Assembly: GCA_903953145.1 (NCBI GenBank)
Contig: CAJBIL010000077.1
Coordinates: 1 to 27,321 of the forward strand
Length of the DNA: 27,321 bases
Reading direction: 5' to 3'
DNA from: an uncultured beta proteobacterium
Lineage (GTDB): Bacteria > Pseudomonadota > Gammaproteobacteria > Burkholderiales > Rhodocyclaceae
Part shown: one piece after another, positions 20,838-27,321 of the stretch
Position numbering within the stretch: the stretch's first letter is position 1
How the letters are laid out: each line of letters opens with the position of its first letter
Notes under the pieces: generated by a model
What the model was told of the DNA's origin: nothing
What the model saw: the letters and a program-made list of their open reading frames with translations, nothing else
The model's database searches: none
Program-made: the position numbers and the translations under genes

Positions 20838-21158
20838 TTAGCGTTGTTTGGACAGGTAGTCCGCGATCAGGCGGATTTGTGCATCCGAGTAGCCTCGCGC
20901 ATGCATGTCCATCATTTTTGGCGGCACTTTGCTGCGCATCTCGCGTAGTTCGTTATAAATCTCGGATGATGATGAGCCGGCGAGTCGCTCAAAACCGATA
21001 TTTGATTTTCCATTGTTGCCATGGCACTGAAAGCAGTTCGAGGCCAATAGGCGACCTGCGGGTGGGGCTGCCGACGTTGTTTGAGCCGTAACGCAGGTGC
21101 TGGCCAGGGCGAACGGGAGCCAGAGCAAGACCCGCAAGCGCATTGTTTTTTGATTCAT
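20838..21158 (-). CDS. Monoheme cytochrome c, FccA-like partner of FccB
   Basis: A 106-residue class I cytochrome c. I set the start at ATG 21158, since GGAGG (21165-21169) is 6 nt upstream and a signal peptide follows immediately (cleavage near TCVTA/Q). A longer in-frame extension to 21332 lacks these features. One haem site, CFQCH (42-46), is visible, with likely axial Met in PPKMMDMHARGY (82, 83 or 85). It should accept electrons from the FAD subunit in the periplasm. Purple sulfur bacterial FccA is diheme and larger, so this is the short monoheme type. It is first in the pair, divergent from the QseE-like kinase gene. Confidence 0.9.
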   Translation of the reverse strand: MNQKTMRLRVLLWLPFALASTCVTAQTTSAAPPAGRLLASNCFQCHGNNGKSNIGFERLAGSSSSEIYNELREMRSKVPPKMMDMHARGYSDAQIRLIADYLSKQR

Positions 21159-21164
21159 GATGAA

Positions 21165-21169
21165 CCTCC
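21165..21169 (-). promoter_or_regulatory. Ribosome binding site deciding the cytochrome start
   Basis: GGAGG on the minus strand lies 6 nt before ATG 21158. It places the start directly before the signal peptide and excludes the longer frame that reaches 21332. Confidence 0.7.
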
Positions 21170-21316
21170 GAAGTTGTTTCAAGGTTTGATTGACTGCTTT
21201 TGCAAGACTCCTGGCCGGACTTGCAGGTCGAATATTCGTCGTTCGCAATATTTCTGACAGCTGTCGTCTACACCCGACACTTTTGTTGGCGCACGGTCTG
21301 GCATACGATGGCGGCC

Positions 21317-22753
21317 ATGAAACGTTATCCACGCTCCTTTCTGCAGCTGATCACCTTCGGCCATATCCTGTTTGCGCTCCCTTTGTTGATCGCATCGGGC
21401 TATGTTTTTTTCACGCTGCAAGTCCTCAACAGCCACTACCGGGCCGCTATTGAACACGCCTCGGTTTCTTCGCGCTTAAGTGGCGAGCTGGAGGAGGATC
21501 TTCTGCACATGGAGCGCAACCTGCGTCGATATGTCGTGCTGAAGGACGCAGAGTCGCTGAATGATTACGTGGCGGTGCGTACGGAATGGCAAGGGCATGT
21601 CGGTACCTTTTCCCGACTCTCGCCTTTGCCTGAACAAATCCTCAATGAGATCCAAGCCCAGTTAGCGCTTGAAAATGATGCTTTTGTCGTGCTGAGAGAC
21701 ACGGGTAGCTCACAGCGTTTGCAAGGGGTTATCGACGAACTCAAGCTGCGATCACAGAACTCGCTTGACGAGGCCAGACTGATCATGGAAAGCCAGCAGG
21801 AGCAATTCCTCAAGGACTCGGATGCCTTGAGTACCCGCCTCATGCTGGCAGCGGGCAGTTCCGTCCTAATTGCCTTTTGCTGTTTATGGGCAATCAGAAA
21901 ACTGCTGGCGCGTCTTATTGGTCGTTTTGAGCGGGCTTTGCTCCGATTGGGCAAAGGGGATTTGCAACAAGCAATCGAACTTGATGGACCCGGTGATTTG
22001 CGCTGGCTCGGACGTTGGCTGGAATGGCTTAGAAAACGCTTGCTCTCGCTTGAAGAAGGCCGCGCTCAAGTATTACGCCATGTTTCACATGAGTTAAAGA
22101 CACCGTTGGCCGCGATGCATGAGGGCGCTTCTCTGCTGGCGGAAGAGATTTCCGGCCCATTGACGCCTGACCAAAGACGGATCGTTAGCATATTGCAGAG
22201 CAATTCAAGGCGCTTGCAGGATCTCATTGAAGGATTGCTCCGCCTGCAACAGGCGGGGCATGCGGCAGAGCGCATTGGTTTTGAAGTCGTGCGTTTTGAT
22301 TTGACGATTGAGCAGGTGCTTGAAACCTGCCGTCTGATTGCCGGTGAACGACGCATTCAGTTTCAGTGCGTGCATTCTGAAACTGAGATCGTTGCAGGGC
22401 GAGAAGCACTGATGACCATCGTCCATAATTTGCTATCAAACGCCATCAAGTTCTCACCTGATGGTGGCTGTGTTTCCATCGCCCTTGTCCAGGATGGCGA
22501 AAAGGTCATATTCGATGTCATTGATCAGGGCGCAGGTGTCCCTGAGACGGATAAATTACAAATATTTGAACCGTTCTATCGTAGCGCTGCTTCCCGCCAC
22601 GTTGCCGGCATCGGCCTGGGTCTCGCAATTGCTCGCGAATTCGTGCTGGCACATCGCGGTGAACTTTTGCTCATAGATTCACCAACTGGCGCGCATTTTC
22701 GAGTTGTTTTGCCTTTGTCCGCGCCTTATTTGAGAATTCAACCGGATGTTTAA
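21317..22753 (+). CDS. QseE/GlrK-like membrane sensor histidine kinase
   Basis: A 478-residue kinase. The start could be ATG 21317 or ATG 21308. Neither has a strong ribosome site, but TM1 begins seven residues after 21317, and the upstream extension to 21200 has no recognisable domain. TM1 is about 7-34, a helical periplasmic domain covers about 35-172, TM2 is about 174-193, then a HAMP-like segment including LGKGDLQQAIELDG. The DHp domain has His258 in VSHELKTPLAAMHEG. The CA domain has NLLSNAIKFSPDGG, DQGAGVP and GIGLGLAIA. The kinase-lipoprotein-NtrC regulator order matches enterobacterial qseE(glrK)-qseG-qseF(glrR). It is divergent from the cytochrome/FccB genes, which it may regulate or respond to (inference). 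Confidence 0.9.
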   Translation: MKRYPRSFLQLITFGHILFALPLLIASGYVFFTLQVLNSHYRAAIEHASVSSRLSGELEEDLLHMERNLRRYVVLKDAESLNDYVAVRTEWQGHVGTFSRLSPLPEQILNEIQAQLALENDAFVVLRDTGSSQRLQGVIDELKLRSQNSLDEARLIMESQQEQFLKDSDALSTRLMLAAGSSVLIAFCCLWAIRKLLARLIGRFERALLRLGKGDLQQAIELDGPGDLRWLGRWLEWLRKRLLSLEEGRAQVLRHVSHELKTPLAAMHEGASLLAEEISGPLTPDQRRIVSILQSNSRRLQDLIEGLLRLQQAGHAAERIGFEVVRFDLTIEQVLETCRLIAGERRIQFQCVHSETEIVAGREALMTIVHNLLSNAIKFSPDGGCVSIALVQDGEKVIFDVIDQGAGVPETDKLQIFEPFYRSAASRHVAGIGLGLAIAREFVLAHRGELLLIDSPTGAHFRVVLPLSAPYLRIQPDV

Positions 22754-22762
22754 CTCTTCGCC

Positions 22763-23077
22763 ATGTTAAAAAATATCGTGTTATTTGCGGCTGTTTTAGC
22801 TTTGAGCGGTTGTGCCTCAAACAACGCTAAGCAAGCCGATCAAGTCATCGTTTTTGAGCCGGCACCGGGCAACCCGCGTTCAGCCCTTGATGTCCAGAAA
22901 ATTGCCGAGTTGGAAAAGCAGCTTGCTGAGCGGCAACGTCAATGTCAGGCAGAAAAACGTCGTTTAGAACTCGCCCTTAAAGACAATCAGAAACAGAGTG
23001 ATGAACTACAGAAGAAACTTGATTCGCTCTTGGCCATTGACCGTGAGCTTCGGGGTCGGGCAAAAGTAGCTAAATGA
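22763..23077 (+). CDS. Small coiled-coil lipoprotein in QseG position
   Basis: A 104-residue lipoprotein. The signal sequence ends in lipobox LSGC (Cys17, Ala at +2), predicting outer-membrane location. Residues about 45-98 are a heptad-like, Lys/Glu/Gln-rich coiled coil (AELEKQLAERQRQCQ onwards). It is shorter than E. coli QseG but occupies the same place between kinase and regulator. QseG is known to act on the kinase QseE from the periplasmic side, and a similar role is inferred here. It starts 9 nt after the kinase stop and its own stop overlaps the next start (ATGA). Confidence 0.85.
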   Translation: MLKNIVLFAAVLALSGCASNNAKQADQVIVFEPAPGNPRSALDVQKIAELEKQLAERQRQCQAEKRRLELALKDNQKQSDELQKKLDSLLAIDRELRGRAKVAK

Positions 23078-24411
23078 GTGATGGCGCAAAAATTCTGATC
23101 GTCGATGACGATCTGGATATGCTGCACCTGATGGGCATGAGACTCAGTGCAGCCGGCTATCAGGTTAGTTCGGCAGAATCAGGCGAAGCCGCATTAATCA
23201 GTTTTCACCGCAATCGTCCGCAAGTTGTGGTTACTGATTTGCGCATGGGCGAGATGGACGGGTTGGCGTTATTCGAGCATTTGCAGGCCAAAGCGCCGAC
23301 CATGCCCGTTATCATTTTGACCGCCCACGGCACGATACCGGATGCAGTTGCTGCAACCCGGCGTGGCGTTTTTAGTTTCTTGACCAAGCCGTTTGATGGT
23401 CAGGAACTTTTGCGCCGAGTCGCCGATGCCATAAGGCTTTCCCCGACGCTGGACCCTGAGCAGAGTTCCGCGCATTGGCGAAAAGACTTAATCACCTCCA
23501 GTGTGCGTATGGAAGACTTGCTGCGTCAGGCTTTGCGCATCAGTGAAGAGAACACTAGCGCACTCCTGGTCGGGCCCAAAGGATCAGGCAAGACCACTTT
23601 GGTGCACGCAATTCAGCAGGCCGGAAAACGGCCAAATGGACCGTTTGTATGCTTGTCGTGTACAGATTTCCCGGCAGCAACTCTCGTAGAAATGTTGTCA
23701 CCAGCCAGTGCTGATAACGCATATACCCAGTCAGCCGGCGGCATGCTTTATTTAAAAGACATCGGCGCCTTGTCTCTCATCGCGCAAGCCCGCCTTTTTT
23801 CTGTGCTCTTTGCTCAGATGCAGGCCAAAGACCCTTTGAGCCGGCTTAAGTCGGGCACGCAGCAGAGTAGCGTTCCCGATGTGCAAATTATTGCTTCAAG
23901 TCCCCGGCCACTTGATTCGGCTGTCGCAGAGGGTGAGTTTCGCAGCGATCTCTTTTATTTGTTGAGTCGGATGACTCTGTTAATTCCGCCGTTAAGCGAG
24001 CGTAGTGAAGACATCCCCCCACTTGTGCAACATTTCCTGTTTCAAATTCAACCCAATGCAAATCTCTCCCTTGCCCCGGAGGCGCTGGCGGCTTTGTTGG
24101 ATGGACGCTGGCCCGGAAACGTACGGCAATTAAAGAATGTTCTGGAGCAGGCTTCCAAAATGAATCTGACGCCAATAATCACTGAATCTTCAATTCGGCG
24201 GGTAATGCGAGATCTCGAAGAGGACGATCTCGCTGCCTTTGATGATGCTCGCCGCGAATTTGAGCGGGATTATCTTTTGCGATTGCTCCAGATAACTGCC
24301 GGCAATGTTTCGCAAGCGGCGCGGGTGGCGCAGCGCAACCGGACTGAGTTCTACAAGCTACTGGCTCGGCACGGGCTTGATCCCATAAGTTTCAAACAAA
24401 AATTTCGGTAA
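23074..24411 (+). CDS. NtrC-type response regulator with degenerate AAA+ core (QseF-like)
   Basis: A 445-residue protein. The receiver domain (about 5-120) has Asp11/Asp12, Asp55 in VVVTDLRMGEMDG and Lys105. The AAA+ domain (about 140-375) has a Walker A GPKGSGKT (167-174). It lacks a recognisable GAFTGA loop: the nearest sequence is NAYTQS (215-220), and the stretch to Walker B is roughly ten residues shorter than normal. Walker B reads LYLKDIG (225-231) where the family has LFLDEIG, so Asp is Lys and Glu is Asp. The remaining landmarks are present: FRSDLFY (289-295), WPGNVRQLKNV (346-356) and a Fis-type HTH (about 408-434, NVSQAARVAQRNRTEFYKLL). It likely binds DNA, but sigma-54 activation by the standard route looks impaired. 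Confidence 0.9.
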   Translation: MSDGAKILIVDDDLDMLHLMGMRLSAAGYQVSSAESGEAALISFHRNRPQVVVTDLRMGEMDGLALFEHLQAKAPTMPVIILTAHGTIPDAVAATRRGVFSFLTKPFDGQELLRRVADAIRLSPTLDPEQSSAHWRKDLITSSVRMEDLLRQALRISEENTSALLVGPKGSGKTTLVHAIQQAGKRPNGPFVCLSCTDFPAATLVEMLSPASADNAYTQSAGGMLYLKDIGALSLIAQARLFSVLFAQMQAKDPLSRLKSGTQQSSVPDVQIIASSPRPLDSAVAEGEFRSDLFYLLSRMTLLIPPLSERSEDIPPLVQHFLFQIQPNANLSLAPEALAALLDGRWPGNVRQLKNVLEQASKMNLTPIITESSIRRVMRDLEEDDLAAFDDARREFERDYLLRLLQITAGNVSQAARVAQRNRTEFYKLLARHGLDPISFKQKFR

Positions 24412-24415
24412 TTGC

Positions 24416-25804
24416 CTAATTCAAGTCTGTGGATTGAGGCATCACTTGCCGGTAAAGTCGAAGGTAGCGTTCGTCGGCTTGTTTCAGGCGTTCGGTAGCC
24501 AACCGGAAAAATATCTGTAGCATTTTGGATTGCAGTGCGGGAGATGCTTCACGAAGACGTGCGTAGGCCCATTTGCCAATCGTGCTTTCAGTTGCTGCGA
24601 CCACGGTGGCGGCACGCGGTGAGGGCTGCTCTTCAGCAAAAGCGAGTTCGCCGAATAGCGTTCCGGTATCCAGCAGGGCGATTAATTTTCCTTGTTGCAG
24701 TACACGGGCTTCGCCTTTGAGCAGGAGATAGCATGAGCGTGCGTTTCCACCTTCTCGCAAAAACACGGTTTTTGTCGGGACTTTTCGCCACTGAGAGATG
24801 CGTAGCAGCTCCCACAATTGGGCGTCGTTGAGCGAATTGAGCAAAGGCAGATGGCGTAGCTGATCATAAAGTTCGGCTTCGGCCGGGCGTTCTTCAGCGG
24901 ATGACTGTGCGATGGATGCACTGGCGCAGTGGGCGGTCAGTGCCGAAAGTACGGCCGGCCAGTTGGCGAAGCGATCTTCGAGGTTGCGCGCCAGCATCTT
25001 GTCGAGTAACGGATTGAGGCTCTCCGGTAGATCGGGACGGAAACTGGTCAACTGCTTTCGTTCTCCGTGCAAAATTTTATACATCAGCGATGCCTGATCG
25101 GGCGCATCAAAAAGATGTTTGCCAGTTAGCAGTTGATGCATGACAACGCCGAGTGCATAAATGTCGGCTTGTGGCGTTACCCATTGGCGAAATAGCTCGG
25201 GCGCCATGAAGGCCAGTGAGCCAATATCCATCACCTGGGTCGATGATTCATCGCGTGACCAGTACGCCGCACCGAAATCGCAGACTTTCGCTTCGCCGGG
25301 TCCGACGTACTGTAGATTGGCGGGTTTGATATCGCGATGGACGATGCCGGCGCGGCAGGCATAATCAAGCGCGCTGGCGCATTTGTAGGCGATCTCCAGG
25401 ACCTCGGTAATGGGCTTCAGGTTGTCTGGCGTTGTATAAGGCTCGAGTGTGCCATTGGGTAGATATTCCATGACCAGGTAGGCGGTATCGTCGCCAAAAC
25501 CAGCATCGAATACCTCGACGATATAAGGATGGTGGAGGCTGCCCGCCATGTGTACTTCGTTTAGCCAGGCTTTGCGTACAAGGGCTTGGTCCGGGTCTTT
25601 ACGGAATATCTGCGGATGTGCGACCTTGAGCGCCACTTCGCGTTGCGCGAAGGTGTCCCAACCGAGAAAAACGGTCCCTGTCGCGCCACGCCCGAGTTCA
25701 CCGCGCACTTCGTAGCGCTGGCTGAGTCCGGCGGGAAGCTTTATTTCGGATGGCGTTTTTTTGTCTGACATTTCGTTAGCGCACCGTAAGTTTTCCAGTG
25801 CCAT
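24416..25804 (-). CDS. Ser/Thr protein kinase with C-terminal cyclic-nucleotide-binding domain
   Basis: A 462-residue cytoplasmic protein. The Hanks-type kinase domain (about 31-292) has the Gly-rich loop LGRGATGTVF (37-46), catalytic Lys60 (VALKVA), HRDIKPAN (156-163, Asp157), DFG (176-178) and APE (201-203). All catalytic residues are present. A linker is followed by a cNMP-binding domain (about 315-440), whose phosphate-binding cassette FGELAFAEEQPSPRAATV keeps the Glu (386) and Arg (397) used by PKA-type domains to hold cyclic nucleotide. There is no transmembrane segment or PASTA repeat. ATG 25771 is an alternative start that removes 11 residues; neither start has a clear ribosome site. 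It converges on the qseF-like gene (4 nt between stops) and diverges from the sulfate-binding protein gene. Its substrates are unknown. Confidence 0.92.
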   Translation of the reverse strand: MALENLRCANEMSDKKTPSEIKLPAGLSQRYEVRGELGRGATGTVFLGWDTFAQREVALKVAHPQIFRKDPDQALVRKAWLNEVHMAGSLHHPYIVEVFDAGFGDDTAYLVMEYLPNGTLEPYTTPDNLKPITEVLEIAYKCASALDYACRAGIVHRDIKPANLQYVGPGEAKVCDFGAAYWSRDESSTQVMDIGSLAFMAPELFRQWVTPQADIYALGVVMHQLLTGKHLFDAPDQASLMYKILHGERKQLTSFRPDLPESLNPLLDKMLARNLEDRFANWPAVLSALTAHCASASIAQSSAEERPAEAELYDQLRHLPLLNSLNDAQLWELLRISQWRKVPTKTVFLREGGNARSCYLLLKGEARVLQQGKLIALLDTGTLFGELAFAEEQPSPRAATVVAATESTIGKWAYARLREASPALQSKMLQIFFRLATERLKQADERYLRLYRQVMPQSTDLN

Positions 25805-25842
25805 GTTAGCGAAATGATTGACGCTTGCGTAGCAAGCTTGAT

Positions 25843-25861
25843 TTATTCTATTTTGGAATAA
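25843..25861. promoter_or_regulatory. LysR-type box upstream of sulfate-binding protein gene (CysB-like candidate)
   Basis: TTATTC-N7-GAATAA is a perfect inverted repeat that contains the T-N11-A pattern of LysR-family regulators (T25846, A25858). Its centre is about 62 bp before the predicted transcription start of the sulfate-binding gene, the usual recognition position for activating LysR proteins. CysB/Cbl proteins are LysR-type regulators of sulfate uptake, so they are the natural candidates. The match to a specific CysB consensus was not tested. Confidence 0.45.
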
Positions 25862-25880
25862 GCAAATAAAAAAACAAACT

Positions 25881-25908
25881 TTGGTGTTCTATAGGTGTTG
25901 GTTATAGT
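25881..25908 (+). promoter_or_regulatory. Candidate sigma-70 promoter for sbp
   Basis: TTGGTG (25881-25886) and TATAGT (25903-25908) are 16 bp apart, giving a start near 25914 and a 5' leader of about 28 nt before ATG 25942. The -10 is good and the -35 partial, which fits an activator-dependent promoter served by the LysR-type box upstream. Confidence 0.5.
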
Positions 25909-25941
25909 AGGCACCTTTCTGTGATTAATAGAGGCGCTTTG

Positions 25942-26943
25942 ATGAACAAACTGTCGCGTAGGCTTGCTGTTGCCCTGATTGCTGCAACTTTCTCTTTGCC
26001 AGTATTTGCCGAAGGTAGTTTGCTCAACGTTTCTTACGATGTAGCGCGCGACTTTTACAAGGATTACAACCCGATGTTCCAGAAATACTGGACAGCCAAA
26101 TCGGGCGAGAGTATCGAGCTGAAGCAATCGCACGCGGGGTCGAGCAAGCAGGTGCGTGCCGTAGCCGACGGGCTGGAGGCGGATGTGGTGACGATGAATC
26201 AGGCGTCCGACGTTGATTTTCTGGCAGACAAAGGCCTGGTCGCCAAGGATTACGCAAAGAAATTCCCGACCAATGCGTCGCCCTATACCTCGACGATGGT
26301 TTTTATCGTCCGCAAGGGCAACCCGAAAGCGATCAAGGACTGGGGCGATCTTGCACAGCCCGGCATGCAGGTGATTTTGCCGCATCCGAAAAGCACCGGT
26401 AACGGGCGTTACAGCTATCTGGCTGCCTGGGGCTATGCGCTCAAGCAGCCAAACGGCAATGATAAAAGTGCGCAGGAGTTTGTTGGCAAGGTATTGAAAA
26501 ATGCCCCGCTGTTTGCCGCCGGTGGTCGTGATGCGACGACTACTTTTATGCAGCGCAAGATCGGTGATGTTCTGGTTTCGTTTGAGAGCGAAGCCGAGCT
26601 GATTGCCCGCGAATTCGGCAAGGGCGAGTTTGAAGTCGTCTATCCGTCGTTGTCGATTCTCACCGAATTCCCGGTGGCCATTGTTGATAAGGTGGTCGAC
26701 AAGAAAGGCACGCGCAAACAGGCGCAGGCTTATCTTGATTACCTGTGGTCAAAAGAGGGGCAGGAGAATGCCGCGCAAAACTACCTGCGTCCGCGTGATG
26801 CCGACTTGCTTAAAAAATACGCAGCACAGTTTCCTGTGATCAAGACATTTACGGTTGATGAAGTCTTTGGCGGCTGGAGTAAGGCCTTTCCTGCGCACTT
26901 TAAGGATGGCGGCAGTTTCGACCAGATTTATTCACAGAAGTAA
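25942..26943 (+). CDS. sbp: Sulfate (thiosulfate) ABC transporter periplasmic binding protein
   Basis: A 333-residue exported protein. I set the start at ATG 25942, with GAGG 7 nt upstream; an in-frame GTG at 25921 would add seven residues with no function. The signal peptide is about 1-23, with cleavage after VFA. The mature protein carries the Sbp/CysP signatures LNVSYDVARDFYKDYN, KQSHAGSSKQVRAVADG, DVVTMNQASDVDFL, HPKSTGNGRYSYLAAWGYA and PSLSILTEFPVA, which line the sulfate-binding cleft. Length and order match sulfate-binding proteins closely. It is followed by a strong terminator-like hairpin and then cysT, so extra transcript for the binding protein relative to the permease is expected. 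Sulfate versus thiosulfate preference cannot be decided from sequence. Confidence 0.95.
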   Translation: MNKLSRRLAVALIAATFSLPVFAEGSLLNVSYDVARDFYKDYNPMFQKYWTAKSGESIELKQSHAGSSKQVRAVADGLEADVVTMNQASDVDFLADKGLVAKDYAKKFPTNASPYTSTMVFIVRKGNPKAIKDWGDLAQPGMQVILPHPKSTGNGRYSYLAAWGYALKQPNGNDKSAQEFVGKVLKNAPLFAAGGRDATTTFMQRKIGDVLVSFESEAELIAREFGKGEFEVVYPSLSILTEFPVAIVDKVVDKKGTRKQAQAYLDYLWSKEGQENAAQNYLRPRDADLLKKYAAQFPVIKTFTVDEVFGGWSKAFPAHFKDGGSFDQIYSQK

Positions 26944-26957
26944 AATAGCGTTTTTAG

Positions 26958-26989
26958 CGGGCGCTGCCGTGCAGGTGGCGCCCGTTTTT
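26958..26989 (+). terminator. Rho-independent terminator/attenuator between sbp and cysT
   Basis: A GC-rich 7-bp stem, CGGGCGC (26958-26964) with GCGCCCG (26978-26984), has a 13-nt loop and is followed by TTTTTA. It lies 15 nt after the sbp stop. Since cysT begins only 26 nt further on, it probably acts as a partial terminator that lowers permease expression relative to the abundant binding protein. Confidence 0.8.
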
Positions 26990-27015
26990 ATTGATTGAGA
27001 TCGATTGAATCACTG

Positions 27016-27321
27016 ATGGTTGCTGCGCTTTTTAATCACCGTCGCTCGCGTGTCCTGCCCGGGTTTAGTCTCGGGCTTGGCTACACGCTGGTCTATCTTT
27101 CGATCCTGATTTTGTTGCCGCTCTCCGGGCTGATCTTCAAGGCCAGTTCGTTGAGTTTCGCAGAGTTTTGGGATATTGCGACCGGCGCACGGGCGCTTGC
27201 TTCTTATCGCGTGACATTCGGGGCGTCGCTGCTGGCGGCGGGGATCAATGCTTTTTTTGGGCTGATCGTCGCCTGGATTCTGGTGCGCTACAGCTTTCCC
27301 GGTAAACGGTTTGTTGATGCG
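27016..27321 (+). CDS. cysT: Sulfate ABC transporter permease CysT, 3' partial
   Basis: The frame is open from ATG 27016 to the window end (102 codons). The N-terminus RRSRVLPGFSLGLGYTLVYL and the following ILILLPLSGLIFKAS form the first TM helix. LASYRVTFGASLLAAGINAFFGLIVAWILVRYSFPGKR is typical of CysT/CysU, at the beginning of the BPD permease domain. It belongs with the sbp gene upstream; cysW and cysA are expected beyond the window. The start has only a weak ribosome site, and the exact start could differ by a few codons. Confidence 0.93.
   Translation, partial: MVAALFNHRRSRVLPGFSLGLGYTLVYLSILILLPLSGLIFKASSLSFAEFWDIATGARALASYRVTFGASLLAAGINAFFGLIVAWILVRYSFPGKRFVDA

Noticed and set aside
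21185..21225. Possible sigma-54 promoter (GG and GC elements) on the minus strand before the cytochrome gene
   Set aside because: The GG-to-GC distance is 11 nt, one more than the strict 10 of -24/-12 promoters, and the flanking bases do not fit well.
21159..21332. Longer N-terminus for the cytochrome c
   Set aside because: The extension hides the signal peptide behind 58 unrelated residues and overlaps the divergent kinase start, while ATG 21158 has a good ribosome site.
23716..23733. NAYTQS as a functional GAFTGA variant
   Set aside because: Only Ala and Thr match, the loop after it is shortened, and Walker B is altered as well, so I treat it as degenerate.

Overview
The window looks like a chromosomal segment of a betaproteobacterium, most likely Rhodocyclales-like (Dechloromonas/Azonexus and relatives). 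This is inferred from the mix of PAS-rich kinases with HD-GYP output, flavocytochrome c genes, a Sbp-CysT sulfate uptake operon and moderately high GC. No rRNA or other marker is present, so the taxonomy is tentative. Both ends are cut inside genes: a PAS histidine kinase on the left and cysT on the right. Coding density is very high and no gap exceeds 300 bases.

Region 1 (2-10963, plus strand) is a signalling island. It runs: PAS histidine kinase (5' partial), a 1418-aa hybrid kinase (DHp-CA-REC-REC-HPt), an HD-GYP response regulator, an unusual REC-PAS response regulator ending in a kinase dimerisation domain that has lost its phospho-histidine, a PhnD-like periplasmic binding protein, and a membrane HAMP-PAS histidine kinase. 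No gene here has a DNA-binding output. The only effector is the HD-GYP domain, so the inferred logic is periplasmic ligand and/or PAS input, then phosphorelay, then c-di-GMP breakdown, with the REC-PAS-pseudo-DHp protein as a possible adaptor or decoy that pairs with the kinases.

Region 2 (10903-19363, minus strand) is a tightly coupled eleven-gene operon for a type II secretion/type IV pilus-like machine. In transcription order it encodes a GspG-like pseudopilin, GspF, GspE, PilM-, PilN-, PilO- and PilP-like proteins, a TPR-bearing lipoprotein secretin, and three more pseudopilins, the last lacking the usual Glu5. It uses the split PilMNOP plan of T4P/MSHA rather than fused GspL/GspM/GspC. 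No prepilin peptidase is in the window. A REP-like hairpin cluster (19401-19507) separates it from the next operon.

Region 3 (19516-24411) is a sulfide oxidation pair, a monoheme cytochrome c followed by a Tat-exported flavocytochrome c sulfide dehydrogenase. It is divergent from a QseE/QseG/QseF-like operon (sensor kinase, small lipoprotein, NtrC-type regulator). The NtrC-type regulator lacks a normal GAFTGA loop and has an altered Walker B motif, so it is unlikely to be an ordinary sigma-54 activator.

Region 4 (24416-27321) holds a Hanks-type Ser/Thr kinase fused to a cyclic-nucleotide-binding domain (minus). It is divergent from a sulfate-binding protein gene with a LysR-type box, a promoter and a clear downstream terminator, followed by the start of cysT. 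Sulfide oxidation and sulfate uptake lying close together suggest a sulfur theme in the right half.
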